From NCBI RefSeq assembly GCF_014076495.1, contig NZ_CP043575.1:3100001-3164000 (forward strand): a stretch of DNA of 64,000 nucleotides, written 5' to 3'. A model generated the notes under the pieces. The model did not search any database, was not told where the DNA came from, and saw nothing but the letters and a program-made list of their open reading frames with translations. This DNA comes from Comamonas koreensis. GTDB taxonomy: Bacteria; Pseudomonadota; Gammaproteobacteria; Burkholderiales; Burkholderiaceae_C. The translations under genes were made by a program, and so were the position numbers. This document shows positions 51,974 to 61,449 of the stretch, piece by piece (positions within the stretch are counted from its first letter, which is position 1; each line of letters opens with the position of its first letter).

Positions 51974-52298
51974 GCGCGCTGGGCCTAGATGCCCGCTTTG
52001 CTGAAAAAGGCTGCTTGGGCAGTCTTTTTTGCTTTTTGCAGAGTGCGGCGCACCCCAGGGGCCAGGTAACCGTTGCTTTGCGTATCAAAATTGATAGCAG
52101 AATCGGCCGCCTGCAGCGCCCGATGCGGTAGGATGGCTGCTGGCACCCAGACGCTGGGGCCAATGGCACATGCCGCCCCCTGCCCCACGGTTGTGGGTAT
52201 AAACCTTGCGCCCTGCTCTGGTGCGACAGTCCCTGGCGGGATGCAAGGCTTGTGACGCAGCGGCCCGGGCTGGCAGGCCATCACACCGGAAAACTGCA
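51974..52298. other. Intergenic region between trmB and the AstE/AspA-type gene, 325 bp
   Basis: Apart from the terminator at its left end, no gene or structured RNA was recognised. It must contain the promoter of the downstream hydrolase; an AT-rich patch lies near 52081-52100 (GTATCAAAATTGATAGCAG), containing the short inverted repeat ATCAA-AA-TTGAT. Confidence 0.5.
52004..52030 (+). terminator. Rho-independent terminator after trmB
   Basis: AAAAAGGCTGC, a four-base loop, GCAGTCTTTTTT: an 11-bp stem with one G-T pair running into six T residues, 30 bp after the stop. Confidence 0.85.
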
Positions 52299-53273
52299 AT
52301 GACCGTCTCTCGCTTCCATATCCCGCAACAGGACCACAGCCCTTCTGCCGAGCAACCTGCTGCGCTGCGCAGCTACGGCTGGGCGTCCGCCGTGCCGGGC
52401 CCGTCGCTGCTGATCTTTGGCGCCGTGCATGGCAATGAGCAAAGTGGCACGCATGCGATCCGCCGCTGGATCGAGCGCTTTGAATCGGGCCAGGTGCGCC
52501 TCAAGCGCGGCCGCCTGACGATGGTGCCCGTGGCCAACCCCAAGGCCTTTATCAAGAACGAGCGCGAAGGCGACCGCAACCTCAACCGCAACTTTGTGCC
52601 CCAGGCCCAGCCGCAGAACTTTGAAGACCATATGGTCAATGCACTGGCCCCGCTGCTCGAGAGCCATGATGCGCTGCTCGATCTGCACTCCTACAGCGGC
52701 GAAGGCCGGGCCTTTGCGATGACCGGCCCGCTCAACAACACCGGCACGCTCGAGCCCTTTGCCCGCCAGCAAGAGGAAGAGGCCTTTGCCAAGGCCGTGG
52801 GCCTGCCCATCATCGTGCAAGGCTGGCTGGAGGTGTATGAACAGGCAGTGAAGGCCAGCGGCGGCGCCCTTCGCCCCGAGCACGGCATCGGCACCAATGA
52901 GTTCATGCGCAGCCGCGGGGGCTACGCGATCACCGTGGAGTCGGGCTCGCACGAAGAGCCCCAGGCCATCGAGGTGGCCGACCGCTGTATCGCTGGCGTA
53001 CTGGCCCTGCTGGAGATGGCCGATGTGACCGTCGAGCCCGTCGCCCAGTACACCACCCACCATATGCGCCAGGTGTTCATGCGCCAAAGCGCCGATGACC
53101 GCATGCAAAAGGAGTGGCAGAACTTTGACCCGTTCCGCCAGGGTGACCTGCTCGCCACCCGCGCCGATGGCAGCCAGATTCTGGCGCCCTTCGATGGCTG
53201 CGTGATCTTCCCCCAGCCCGATGCCGCCGTGAACCGCGAGTGGTTCTACCTGGCGCAGACGGACCGCAGCTGA
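52299..53273 (+). CDS. Succinylglutamate desuccinylase/aspartoacylase family hydrolase
   Basis: A 324-residue zinc hydrolase of the M14-like AstE/AspA family. The zinc ligands are His and Glu in FGAVHGNEQSG and His in LLDLHSYSG; RNLNRNF is the substrate carboxylate-binding segment, and VESGSHEEP carries the catalytic Glu region. The C-terminal ~90 residues form the beta-rich cap (GDLLATRADGSQILAPFDGCVIFP). Enzymes of the family remove acyl groups from N-acyl amino acids; this substrate is unknown and there is no arginine-degradation cluster nearby. GGA lies nine bases before the ATG. Confidence 0.87.
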   Translation: MTVSRFHIPQQDHSPSAEQPAALRSYGWASAVPGPSLLIFGAVHGNEQSGTHAIRRWIERFESGQVRLKRGRLTMVPVANPKAFIKNEREGDRNLNRNFVPQAQPQNFEDHMVNALAPLLESHDALLDLHSYSGEGRAFAMTGPLNNTGTLEPFARQQEEEAFAKAVGLPIIVQGWLEVYEQAVKASGGALRPEHGIGTNEFMRSRGGYAITVESGSHEEPQAIEVADRCIAGVLALLEMADVTVEPVAQYTTHHMRQVFMRQSADDRMQKEWQNFDPFRQGDLLATRADGSQILAPFDGCVIFPQPDAAVNREWFYLAQTDRS

Positions 53274-53345
53274 TGCAGGGGGGCTGCCCTTTGCGGGAGG
53301 CCCATCGAAGTACCCGGCCAGCCTGACCGGTTAAGGCTCCCCGCA

Positions 53346-54137
53346 TCAACCCGCAGTGACAATGCTGACGCCGCCATCAACGGCCAGGCATTGGCCGGTG
53401 ATGTGTTTGCCCGCATCGCTGGCCAGCAGCACCGCAGAACCTTTCAAATCATCATCCCCGCCCAAGCGGCCCAGCGGCACGCCGGCCGTCATCGCATCCT
53501 CGCCGATCTGGTCAATCAGGCCATTGGCCATCTTGGTGCGGAAAAAACCCGGTGCGATGGCATTGACGCGGATGCCGTAGTGCCCCCATTCGGCAGCGAG
53601 CGCGCGGGTGAAGTTGATGACCGCGCCCTTGCTGGTGTTGTAGGCGATGGTCTTCATGCCCACCGGGTTGCCGCCCAGCCCGGCAATCGATGCCAGGTTG
53701 ATGATGGCGCCCTGCCGGCGCGCAATCATGCAGCGCTTGGCCAGCTGCTGCGACAGCAGAAAATAGCCGCGTACATTCAGGTTCATCACCTTGTCCCAAG
53801 CGGCGGCCGGGTGGTCTTCGGCCGGCGCCCCCCAGCTGGCACCGGCGTTGTTGACCAGAATGTCCACATCGCCCACGCGCCCCAGCACCTCGATGGCCAG
53901 GCGCTCGATCTCGCTGTCGACCGCGCAGTCGGCAGCAATCCAGCGCGCATCAATGCCTGCGCCTCCCAGCTCGGCCACCGCCGCTTCCAGCTCGCTGGCC
54001 TTGCGGCTGGTCACCACCACCTTGGCGCCAGCCTCGCCCAGCGCATGGGCCAGCTGCAGCCCCAGGCCGCGCGAGCCGCCCGTCACCAGCGCCGTCTTGC
54101 CGGTCAGATCCAATAATTGCCCAATCTTGCGCGTCAT
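53346..54137 (-). CDS. Short-chain dehydrogenase/reductase (SDR)
   Basis: A 263-residue classical SDR. Cofactor loop TGGSRGLGLQLA (TGxxxGxG), NNAGASWG, active-site Ser in INLASIAGLGG, and YNTSK as the catalytic YxxxK; the C-terminal PLGRLGGDDDLKGSAVLLASDAGKHITGQCLAVDGG is typical of 3-oxoacyl-reductase-like members. TSRK after the second strand suggests NADP(H). It follows an acyl-CoA synthetase gene by 59 bp on the same strand, so a role in fatty or other acyl-CoA metabolism is likely; the substrate is not assignable. Confidence 0.9.
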   Translation of the reverse strand: MTRKIGQLLDLTGKTALVTGGSRGLGLQLAHALGEAGAKVVVTSRKASELEAAVAELGGAGIDARWIAADCAVDSEIERLAIEVLGRVGDVDILVNNAGASWGAPAEDHPAAAWDKVMNLNVRGYFLLSQQLAKRCMIARRQGAIINLASIAGLGGNPVGMKTIAYNTSKGAVINFTRALAAEWGHYGIRVNAIAPGFFRTKMANGLIDQIGEDAMTAGVPLGRLGGDDDLKGSAVLLASDAGKHITGQCLAVDGGVSIVTAG

Positions 54138-54196
54138 GCAAAGGCCTCCTGGTAGGGCTGAAAAGGTCGTTCAGCGAGTCATTCAAAATGCAGCCA

Positions 54197-55837
54197 TCAG
54201 GCTGGCAGCACATAGTCCTTGAACTGCTCACGCAGCCGGGTCTTGAGCATCTTGCCGGTGGCACCCAGCGGAATGGCCTCCACAAAAATCACGGCATCGG
54301 GGATCTGCCACTTGGCCATCTTGCCCTGGTAGAAGGCGAGCAAGTCCTCCTCGCTCACGGCAGCGCCCTTCTTGAGCGCTACAAAAACCACCGGCCGTTC
54401 GTCCCACTTGGGATGGGGCATGCCCACGCAGGCAGCCATCGCGACGGCCGGGTGGGCCATCGCAATGTTCTCGATATCGATGGAGCTGATCCATTCGCCC
54501 CCGGACTTGATCACATCCTTGCTGCGGTCAGTGATCTGCATAAAGCCATCGGCATCGATGGTGGCCACATCGCCGGTGGGAAACCAATCGCGCCCCTGCG
54601 CATCAGTGACCAGCGGCGAGGCGCCCTCGCTGCGGTAGTAGTCCGCCACCACCCAGGGGCCGCGCACCAGCAGGTCGCCATAGGTCTTGCCATCCCAGGG
54701 CTGGTCCTGGCCGTCGTCACCGACGATCTTCATGTCCACGCCAAAGATGACCCGGCCCTGTTTGGCCAGCAGCTGCGCCTGGGTGTCGGCCGGCAGGTCC
54801 AGGTGCTTGTGCTTCAAGGTGCAGACGGTGCCCAGCGGGCTGAGTTCGGTCATACCCCAGGCATGCAGCACGGTGACGCCATAGTCCTCCTGGAAGGTCT
54901 TGATCATCGCCGGCGGGCAGGCCGAGCCGCCAATGATGGTGCGCTGCAGGCTGCCAAAGCGCAGGCCCTGGCTTTGCACATGGCTCAGCAGCATCTGCCA
55001 GACCGTGGGCACGCCAGCGGCAAAGGTTACCTTCTCGGCCTCCATCAGCGCGTAGACCGAGGGGCCATCGAGCGCCGGGCCGGGAAACACCAGCTTGGCG
55101 CCATTGAGCGGCCCGGAAAACGGCAGGCCCCAGGCGTTGACATGGAACATCGGCACGACCGGCAGCACCACATCGCGCGAGGAGATGTCCATCACATCGG
55201 GCAGCGAAGCGCCATAGGCATGCAAGACGGTGCTGCGGTGCGAGTACAGCACGGCCTTGGGATTGCCCGTGGTGCCGCTGGTGTAGCACATGCCGCAGGC
55301 GGTATTTTCGTCAAACTCGGGCCACTGGTAGGCGCCGTCGGCAGCCGCAATCCAGGCCTCGTAGGCCACCAGGCCGGGGATGCCGGCATCGGCAGGCAGT
55401 TGGTCAGCATCACACAGCGCCACCCATTGGCGTACCGTCGGGCAGCGCGCGTGGATGGCCTGCACGATGGGCAGGAAGCAGCTGTCAAAACACAGCACCT
55501 CGTCCTCGGCATGGTTGACGATCCAGACCACCTGGTCGGGGTGCAGCCGGGGGTTCAAGGTATGGATGACCCGGCCCGAGCCGCCCACGCCGTAGTACAG
55601 CTCCATATGGCGGTAGCCATTCCAGGCCAGACTCGCCACGCGCGCGCCCGCGGCCAGCCCCATGCCATCCAGGGCCTGCGCCAGCTGGCGGGCGCGCTGC
55701 GCAAAGTCGCCATAGGTGTAGCGGTGGATATCACCTTCCACGCGGCGCGAGACGATTTCGGTATCGCGGTGGTAACGCTCCGCAAACTCCAGCAGGTTGG
55801 AGGTCAGCAGTTGCTGCTTTTGCATCAGGCCTAGCAT
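54197..55837 (-). CDS. Acyl-CoA synthetase (AMP-forming)
   Basis: A 546-residue ANL-superfamily ligase that activates a carboxylic acid through an acyl-AMP to its CoA thioester. The phosphate loop is [18 protein letters not shown], with [11 protein letters not shown], the hinge [32 protein letters not shown], and the catalytic Lys near the C terminus in [17 protein letters not shown]. The long insertion and motif style are those of medium/long-chain fatty acyl-CoA synthetases. ATG 55837 has AGGAG five to six bases upstream. It forms a pair with the downstream SDR. Confidence 0.92.
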   Translation of the reverse strand: MLGLMQKQQLLTSNLLEFAERYHRDTEIVSRRVEGDIHRYTYGDFAQRARQLAQALDGMGLAAGARVASLAWNGYRHMELYYGVGGSGRVIHTLNPRLHPDQVVWIVNHAEDEVLCFDSCFLPIVQAIHARCPTVRQWVALCDADQLPADAGIPGLVAYEAWIAAADGAYQWPEFDENTACGMCYTSGTTGNPKAVLYSHRSTVLHAYGASLPDVMDISSRDVVLPVVPMFHVNAWGLPFSGPLNGAKLVFPGPALDGPSVYALMEAEKVTFAAGVPTVWQMLLSHVQSQGLRFGSLQRTIIGGSACPPAMIKTFQEDYGVTVLHAWGMTELSPLGTVCTLKHKHLDLPADTQAQLLAKQGRVIFGVDMKIVGDDGQDQPWDGKTYGDLLVRGPWVVADYYRSEGASPLVTDAQGRDWFPTGDVATIDADGFMQITDRSKDVIKSGGEWISSIDIENIAMAHPAVAMAACVGMPHPKWDERPVVFVALKKGAAVSEEDLLAFYQGKMAKWQIPDAVIFVEAIPLGATGKMLKTRLREQFKDYVLPA

Positions 55838-56081
55838 TGGGTCTCCTTGTGGTATGGCCAGTGGCGGCGCGTTGCCCCCACCGGCATGCATCTGTTTTTA
55901 TAGCGCGTGCGCGCAGCAAAGGGCATCGTAGCAACCCGCACTGCCAGCGGGTTGCATGAGCAAATGCCTGCAGCATATGACGAGGCATACAGTACAGGCA
56001 GGCGCGCGCAGTGCGCAGCGCGCGCTGTCACCTAGGCTGCAGCACTTAGAATCAGGCGCTGCTTTCGTCTCACACCGCCCC

Positions 56082-56783
56082 ATGCTGATCCCCGACTACA
56101 TCGACGAACACCTGCTGGTGCTGAACAAGCCATCGGGCCTGTTGTGCGTGCCCGGCCGGGGAGAAGACAAGCAGGATTGCCTCAGCGCCCGGGCCCGCCA
56201 GCAATGGCCCGATGCGCTGGTGGTGCACCGGCTGGACCAGCCCACCTCGGGCCTCGTCGTGATGGCGCGCAGCCTGTCCGTGCAGCGTGCGCTGGGCGAT
56301 GCCTTTGCGGCCCGCGCCGTGCGCAAGCGCTATACCGCCGTGGTCTACGGCAATCCAGTTGCACAGCCTCTGGCACCTGAGCATGTGCTGCATGCCGCGA
56401 TGCCGCAGGATGGCCATACCTGGAGCCTGGTGGATCTGCCGCTGATCGCCGACTGGGAGCGCCGACCTTTGCAGCGGGTGGATGGGGAGATGGGCAAGCC
56501 CAGCCAGACCTGGTGGCGGGCGATGAATGCGGAGGAAGCGGCCGCGCTGCCCGCCATCCCTGCCGGCAGCACGCGCCTGTGGCTGGAGCCGCTGACCGGC
56601 CGCACCCACCAGCTGCGCCTGCATATGCAGGCCATCGGCCATGCGATGCTGGGCGACGGCCTGTATGCCAGCGCCGCAGTGCAGGCGATGGCGCCACGCC
56701 TGCTGCTGCAGGCGCAGCAGCTGGGCTTTGCCCACCCGGTGACCGGCCAGTGGCTGGACTGCCGGCTGGCGGCCGATTTCTAA
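56082..56783 (+). CDS. RluA-family pseudouridine synthase
   Basis: A 233-residue pseudouridine synthase. LLVLNKPSGLLCVPG starts the domain, the catalytic Asp is D52 in HRLDQPTSGL, and RTHQLRLHMQAIGHAMLGDGLY is the family's RNA-binding/active-site motif. There is no N-terminal S4 domain, so the protein resembles RluA or the short TruC-like forms; whether the target is tRNA or 23S rRNA cannot be told. The ATG at 56082 gives the usual start. Confidence 0.92.
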   Translation: MLIPDYIDEHLLVLNKPSGLLCVPGRGEDKQDCLSARARQQWPDALVVHRLDQPTSGLVVMARSLSVQRALGDAFAARAVRKRYTAVVYGNPVAQPLAPEHVLHAAMPQDGHTWSLVDLPLIADWERRPLQRVDGEMGKPSQTWWRAMNAEEAAALPAIPAGSTRLWLEPLTGRTHQLRLHMQAIGHAMLGDGLYASAAVQAMAPRLLLQAQQLGFAHPVTGQWLDCRLAADF

Positions 56784-56810
56784 AGGCCGTGCTAGAACGG
56801 CCGGGTCGTA

Positions 56811-57515
56811 TTAGACGTGGCGCATCAGGCCGCCATCCACGCGGATGTTCTGGCCGGTGATATAGGCCGCACCATCGGAGGCCAAAAAGGCCACCGTCGC
56901 GCCAATCTCGTCGGCCTTGCCGTAGCGCTGCAGTGGCACCGCTGCCTGGCGCTCGTCCTTCTTGGGCAGGCTGTCAATCCAGCCGGGCAGCACATTGTTC
57001 ATGCGGATGTTGTGCTTGCCGTATTCGTCGCAGAAGATCTTGGTAAAGGCCGCCAGGCCGGAGCGCGCCATGGCCGAGGTGGGGAACAGCGCTGCCGGCT
57101 CAAACGCCCAGGCCGATGAGATATTGATGATGGCGCCGCCGCCCTGCTTTTGCATGATGGGCGCAACCAGGCGCGTGGCGCGCACCACGTTCAGAAAGTA
57201 GACCTCCAGGCCCTTGATCCAGTCCTCATCGCTGATCGACAGCAGGTCACCCTTGGGGCCGTGGCCGGCGCCATTGACCAGCACATCGATGCGGTCATAG
57301 CGCGCCATCACCGCATCCACCAGCTTTTGCATATCGGCCACAGACTGGTTGGAGCCCGTCACGCCCACACCGCCCAGCTCCTGGGCCAGCGCCTCGCCCT
57401 TGCCCGAGGACGACAAGATGCCCAGCGCATAACCGGCCTGGTGCAACTGGCGTGCCGCCGCTGCGCCCATGCCGGATCCACCGGCGATCACGATGGCTAC
57501 TTTGGATTGGTCCAT
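56811..57515 (-). CDS. SDR-family protein lacking the YxxxK active-site pair
   Basis: A 234-residue Rossmann protein: cofactor loop AGGSGMGAAAARQL, NGAGHGPKGD, active-site-type Ser in INISSAW, and a standard C terminus (NVLPGWIDSLP...GATVAFLASDGAAYITGQNIRVDGGL). In the position of the catalytic Tyr and Lys the sequence reads TSAMARSGLAAFTK, giving S147 for Tyr and R151 for Lys by my alignment. Activity may thus be altered or the protein may bind ligand without normal SDR chemistry. It is divergent from another SDR gene across 123 bp. The start at 57515 fits the family; no upstream Met is better. Confidence 0.83.
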   Translation of the reverse strand: MDQSKVAIVIAGGSGMGAAAARQLHQAGYALGILSSSGKGEALAQELGGVGVTGSNQSVADMQKLVDAVMARYDRIDVLVNGAGHGPKGDLLSISDEDWIKGLEVYFLNVVRATRLVAPIMQKQGGGAIINISSAWAFEPAALFPTSAMARSGLAAFTKIFCDEYGKHNIRMNNVLPGWIDSLPKKDERQAAVPLQRYGKADEIGATVAFLASDGAAYITGQNIRVDGGLMRHV

Positions 57516-57638
57516 GCTGTGCTTCCTTTTTCTTTGTGATTCCAAAGCTGCCCATCCTAACCAAGCCGCCGCACTTGTGCAGGCCACCGGGAAAAACGCC
57601 GTCGCGCTCAGCGCCATCTGCCGTTACGATAAGCAGTT

Positions 57639-58397
57639 ATGACCACCAAACACCTCACCATCCTGACCGGCGGCTCGCGCGGTATGGGCCTGGCCATGGG
57701 CCAGCAACTTCTGGCCAAGGGCCACACCGTGCTGAGCATTGCGCGCCGCAGCTCCAGCGCGCTGGCCGCTGCCGCTCCATCGCCTGACCAACTCATCCAG
57801 TGGGAGCAGGACCTGGGCGACACCGATGCCGCCGCCCAGCGCCTGGGCGACTGGCTGCGCAGCCTCCAGGCCAGCGACTGGGCCAGCATCACCCTGATCA
57901 ACAACGCCGGCGTGATTCCGCAGATCGCCCCGCTGTCCGACCTGGCCACGCCCGACCTGCGCAATGCGCTGCGCGTGGGGCTGGAGGCGCCGATGGCCCT
58001 GACCGGCGTGTTTCTGGGCGCGACCGAAGCCTGGACTGTGCCGAAAAAAGTGCTCAATGTTTCATCCGGCCTGGGCCGCCGCCCCATGGCATCGCAGGCC
58101 GCCTACTGCACGGCCAAGGCCGGCATGGATGCCTACGCCCGCTGCGTAGCGCTGGAAGAGGCGCACAAGCCCCATGGCGCCAAGATCGTCTCGCTCGCGC
58201 CCGGCGTGATCGATACTGACATGCAGGTGCAGCTGCGCAATGCCGATGCGGGCGCCTTCCCCGATGTGGGCAACTTCAAGGGCCTGCATGAGGGCGGCAA
58301 ACTCAGCAGCCCGGCAGAAGCCGGTGCCAAGGTGCTGGGCTGGCTGGACCGCGCCGACTTTGGCCAGCATGTGATTGCCGACGTGCGCGAGCCTTGA
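57639..58397 (+). CDS. Short-chain dehydrogenase (sepiapterin reductase-like)
   Basis: A 252-residue SDR. Cofactor loop TGGSRGMGLAMGQ, SIARRSS suggesting NADP(H), INNAGVIPQI, active-site Ser in LNVSSGLG, and the catalytic YCTAK. The C-terminal segment SLAPGVIDTDMQVQLRNADAGAFPDVGNF and the overall pattern resemble sepiapterin/benzil reductase-like SDRs, rather than fatty-acid reductases. The substrate is not known. It precedes the thiolase gene by 153 bp on the same strand. Confidence 0.87.
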   Translation: MTTKHLTILTGGSRGMGLAMGQQLLAKGHTVLSIARRSSSALAAAAPSPDQLIQWEQDLGDTDAAAQRLGDWLRSLQASDWASITLINNAGVIPQIAPLSDLATPDLRNALRVGLEAPMALTGVFLGATEAWTVPKKVLNVSSGLGRRPMASQAAYCTAKAGMDAYARCVALEEAHKPHGAKIVSLAPGVIDTDMQVQLRNADAGAFPDVGNFKGLHEGGKLSSPAEAGAKVLGWLDRADFGQHVIADVREP

Positions 58398-58550
58398 ACC
58401 ACGGCGCGCAGCGCAGGGTCCATGCCCGCCATGGACTGTCACCAAGGTGCGCGCTGGCCGCCTGCGGTTTGCACATGGGCCGCCTGGCTGGCAATAATGC
58501 TGCAGGGCAACATCTGCATGCCCATTCCAACGTAAACAGGAGACCTTTCC

Positions 58551-59735
58551 ATGTCCCGTGAAGTACTTGTCTGCAGCGCCGTGCGCACTGCCATCGGCAC
58601 CTTTGGCGGCAGCCTCAAGGATGTTCCACCGACCGAGCTGGGCGCACTGGTGGTCAAGGAGTCGCTGGCCCGCGCCGGCATTGCAGGCAAGGATGTGGGC
58701 CATGTGGTCTTCGGCCACGTGGTCAACACGGAGCCCAAGGACATGTACCTGAGCCGCGTGGCGGCCATCCAGGGTGGCTGCCCGCAGGAGACACCGGCGA
58801 TGAACGTCAACCGCCTCTGCGGCTCGGGCCTGCAGGCAATTGTGACGGCCAGCCAGGGCATTTTGCTCGGTGACTATGACGTGGCCATTGGCGCCGGCGC
58901 CGAGAACATGAGCCGCGCGCCCTACGCCAGCACCACCAGCCGCTGGGGCGCACGCATGGGCGATTTCAAGATGATCGACATGATGACCGGCGCGCTACAT
59001 GACCCGTTCCACAACATCCACATGGGTGTGACCGCCGAGAACGTGGCCAAGGAATTTGGCATCAGCCGCGATGACCAGGACCAATTGGCACTGAGCAGCC
59101 ACCAGCGTGCCGAGCAGGCCTGGGCCGAGAACCGCTTTGCCGGCCAGATCGTGCCCGTGGTGCTCAAAAGCAAGAAGGGCGATATCAGCTTTGACAAGGA
59201 CGAGCACTTCCGCGCCGGCGCCAAGATCGAGGACTTCCAGAAGATGAAGCCCGTCTTCATCAAGGAAGACGGCACGGTCACCGCCGCCAACGCCTCGGGT
59301 ATCAATGACGCCGCAGCCGCCGTGGTGCTGATGGAAGCCGCCGCCGCCAAGGCGCGCGGCGCCAAGCCGCTGGCCCGTTTGGTGGGCTATGCCCATGCAG
59401 GGGTCGATCCCAAGATCATGGGCATTGGCCCCGTGCCCGCGTCCAAGGCCGTGCTGGCCAAGACCGGCCTCAAGCTGGACCATATGGATGTCATCGAAGC
59501 CAACGAAGCCTTTGCCGCACAAGCCTGCGCAGTGACCAAGGGCCTGGGCGCCGACCCGGCCAAGGTCAACCCCAATGGTTCGGGCATCTCGCTGGGCCAC
59601 CCGATTGGAGCCACCGGCGCGATCATCACCGTCAAGGCGATCCATGAGCTGCACCGCACCGGCGGCCGCTATGCACTCGTCACCATGTGCATTGGCGGCG
59701 GCCAGGGCATTGCCGCCATCTTCGAACGCGTCTAA
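58551..59735 (+). CDS. Acetyl-CoA acetyltransferase (thiolase)
   Basis: A 394-residue biosynthetic-type thiolase that condenses or cleaves acyl-CoA thioesters. The nucleophile is C90 in NRLCGSGLQAI; GHPIGATGA carries the catalytic His and MCIGGGQGIAAIFE the second catalytic Cys. The VIEANEAFAAQA segment is intact. Similar enzymes (PhaA/BktB) supply acetoacetyl-CoA or beta-ketovaleryl-CoA for polyhydroxyalkanoate in Burkholderiales, but no phaB or phaC is adjacent. AGGAGA precedes the ATG at a normal distance. Confidence 0.94.
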   Translation: MSREVLVCSAVRTAIGTFGGSLKDVPPTELGALVVKESLARAGIAGKDVGHVVFGHVVNTEPKDMYLSRVAAIQGGCPQETPAMNVNRLCGSGLQAIVTASQGILLGDYDVAIGAGAENMSRAPYASTTSRWGARMGDFKMIDMMTGALHDPFHNIHMGVTAENVAKEFGISRDDQDQLALSSHQRAEQAWAENRFAGQIVPVVLKSKKGDISFDKDEHFRAGAKIEDFQKMKPVFIKEDGTVTAANASGINDAAAAVVLMEAAAAKARGAKPLARLVGYAHAGVDPKIMGIGPVPASKAVLAKTGLKLDHMDVIEANEAFAAQACAVTKGLGADPAKVNPNGSGISLGHPIGATGAIITVKAIHELHRTGGRYALVTMCIGGGQGIAAIFERV

Positions 59736-59742
59736 CCAAGCC

Positions 59743-60444
59743 TTAAAGCGCCAGCGCAGTCCCCACGGGCAAGTCTTCCACCGGCTTGCCCGCTGCAAAG
59801 CGCTTGGCCGCAAACTGCCCTGCGACCTGGGCCTGGCCACCGCGCACGTGCAGCCAGCTGCCCTCGGGCAGAGCGACCACCTGCTTGTCCGGGTTGGCGA
59901 CCAGGAACTCCGCCAGGCGCTGGTCGCGCGTCTCGCCCTGGTGGCCAGGCGGCAGGCTGTTGTGGTAGTGGGGGTTGATGCAAAACGGCACCAGGCCCAA
60001 CGCGCCAAAGCCCTGCGGGTCGACGATGGGCATGTCATTGGTGGTGTTGATCGTCAGGCCCGCCAGATTGGCGCCGGCACTCCAGCCGGTGTAGGACATG
60101 CGGCCCGAACGTGCCGCGTCGCCGATGCGCACCAGCCAGCCTCGCTTGCGGCATTGGGCCAGCAGCTGGAAGGTATTGCCGCCGCCGACGATGATGGCCT
60201 GGATATCCCCGGCCAAAAACGGCTCCAGCGCATCCGTCTGGTGCGCGCCCACCAGCTGCACGCCGGTGTGGGCGATGGCCGCTTGCACCTGCGCTGTGTA
60301 GTCGTCCCAGCTGAGCGAGACCCCGGCAAAGGGCACAAACAGCGCCTTTTGCACGCCTTGCAGCTGGGCTGCCAGCGCCTCGCGGCAAAAAGTCAGGTAG
60401 CCGCCATCGGGCGCGCGGGAGTTGCTCAACAACAGTAACTGCAT
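59743..60444 (-). CDS. pepE: Dipeptidase E (Asp-specific, peptidase S51)
   Basis: A 233-residue serine peptidase that hydrolyses N-terminal Asp dipeptides. The nucleophile is in TGWSAGANLAG, the acid/His partners in NDMPIVDPQGF and INPHYHN; GGGNTFQLL is also characteristic. Length and motif order match PepE. AGAGG lies five bases before ATG 60444. It is convergent with the thiolase gene (7 bp apart) and separated from the next minus-strand gene by a strong terminator. Confidence 0.92.
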   Translation of the reverse strand: MQLLLLSNSRAPDGGYLTFCREALAAQLQGVQKALFVPFAGVSLSWDDYTAQVQAAIAHTGVQLVGAHQTDALEPFLAGDIQAIIVGGGNTFQLLAQCRKRGWLVRIGDAARSGRMSYTGWSAGANLAGLTINTTNDMPIVDPQGFGALGLVPFCINPHYHNSLPPGHQGETRDQRLAEFLVANPDKQVVALPEGSWLHVRGGQAQVAGQFAAKRFAAGKPVEDLPVGTALAL

Positions 60445-60541
60445 AACACCTCTTTGAATGAGGCAGCCAGCATAGCAGCCCCTGCACTGCGGCGGCGTCA
60501 CCCAAGCACAGAAGGTCGGCGCCGACAAAGGAGCCGAGCGC

Positions 60542-60581
60542 AAAAAAAGGACTGGCGCGGCGGCATGCCCCGCGCCAGTCC
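60542..60581 (-). terminator. Rho-independent terminator after the M48 peptidase gene
   Basis: On the minus strand GGACTGGCGCGG, a nine-base loop, CCGCGCCAGTCC, then seven T residues: a perfect 12-bp stem 19 bp after the stop codon. Confidence 0.93.
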
Positions 60582-60600
60582 CTTCTTGTCTATCGACTGC

Positions 60601-61365
60601 TTACTTGCCGCTGTCCAGCCGTGCCTGCATCGCCTTGGCGCGGGCGTCCGACGGTGGGTGCGAATCCATCAGCGAGTTGCCGCCACCGCCGCTCAGCTTG
60701 GCGAGCTTCTGGAAAGCGGTGACGAGGCCCTTGCGCTCCATCTTTTGCTTGGTGAGCAGGTCAAAGGAGTAGTTGTCGGCCGCAGACTCGTTGGCCTGCG
60801 AGAACTGCGCATGGATGAACTTTTCACCCAGCTCGCCCGCTTGCGAGCTCGACAGCGATGCCAAGGTGGCATTGCCGCTATTGGCGGCAATCTGGCGTGC
60901 GGCCGAGGTGGCATAGGCCGTCTGCATGCGGCGCTTGCTGTGGCCCAGCGCCACGTGGCCGATTTCATGGCCGATCACGCCGCGCAGCTCGTCGTCGTTC
61001 ATCAGGTCCATCAGGCCGCTGTAGACGCGGATGCAGCCATTGGCCATCGCCCAGGCGTTCACATCACTGGTCAGGTAGACCTTGTAGTCGGCCTTCTTGC
61101 CTTCCACTTCTTGGGGCATGTTGGCGACGACCTTGGCCAGGCGCTGGCTGTACTTGTTGTTCGCAGGCGCGAGCTTGTTTTGCTGGTCCAGCGCGGCGCA
61201 GGATTCATTGGACAAGGCCACGACATCGCCGTCGGTCAATGTCATGGCCTTCATCGCCGTCGAGCCGGACTCCATCAGTCCGCCCAGGTTGCCCGTATCC
61301 ATGGTCTTGCAGCCGGCCAGGGCCAAAGCAGCCACCAGGCCCGTCACCATCATCGTTTTGCGCAT
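60601..61365 (-). CDS. M48-family metallopeptidase lipoprotein
   Basis: A 254-residue zinc protease of the BepA/LoiP/YcaL type. An N-terminal lipoprotein signal is present (VTGLVAALALAGCK, with lipobox LAGC). The zinc site is HEIGHVALGH (HExxH) with a downstream Glu in ANESAADNY. The C-terminal SLMDSHPPSDARAKAM is typical of M48 proteins of the outer membrane, which degrade misfolded outer-membrane proteins. Monocistronic with a strong terminator. Confidence 0.93.
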   Translation of the reverse strand: MRKTMMVTGLVAALALAGCKTMDTGNLGGLMESGSTAMKAMTLTDGDVVALSNESCAALDQQNKLAPANNKYSQRLAKVVANMPQEVEGKKADYKVYLTSDVNAWAMANGCIRVYSGLMDLMNDDELRGVIGHEIGHVALGHSKRRMQTAYATSAARQIAANSGNATLASLSSSQAGELGEKFIHAQFSQANESAADNYSFDLLTKQKMERKGLVTAFQKLAKLSGGGGNSLMDSHPPSDARAKAMQARLDSGK

Positions 61366-61449
61366 CCGCTATCTCCTCATCTGCACGTTGAAAACGTTCA
61401 TCATAGCGTGCGATTATCGAAATGATAGTTTTTATACCCCAGAGATCGC

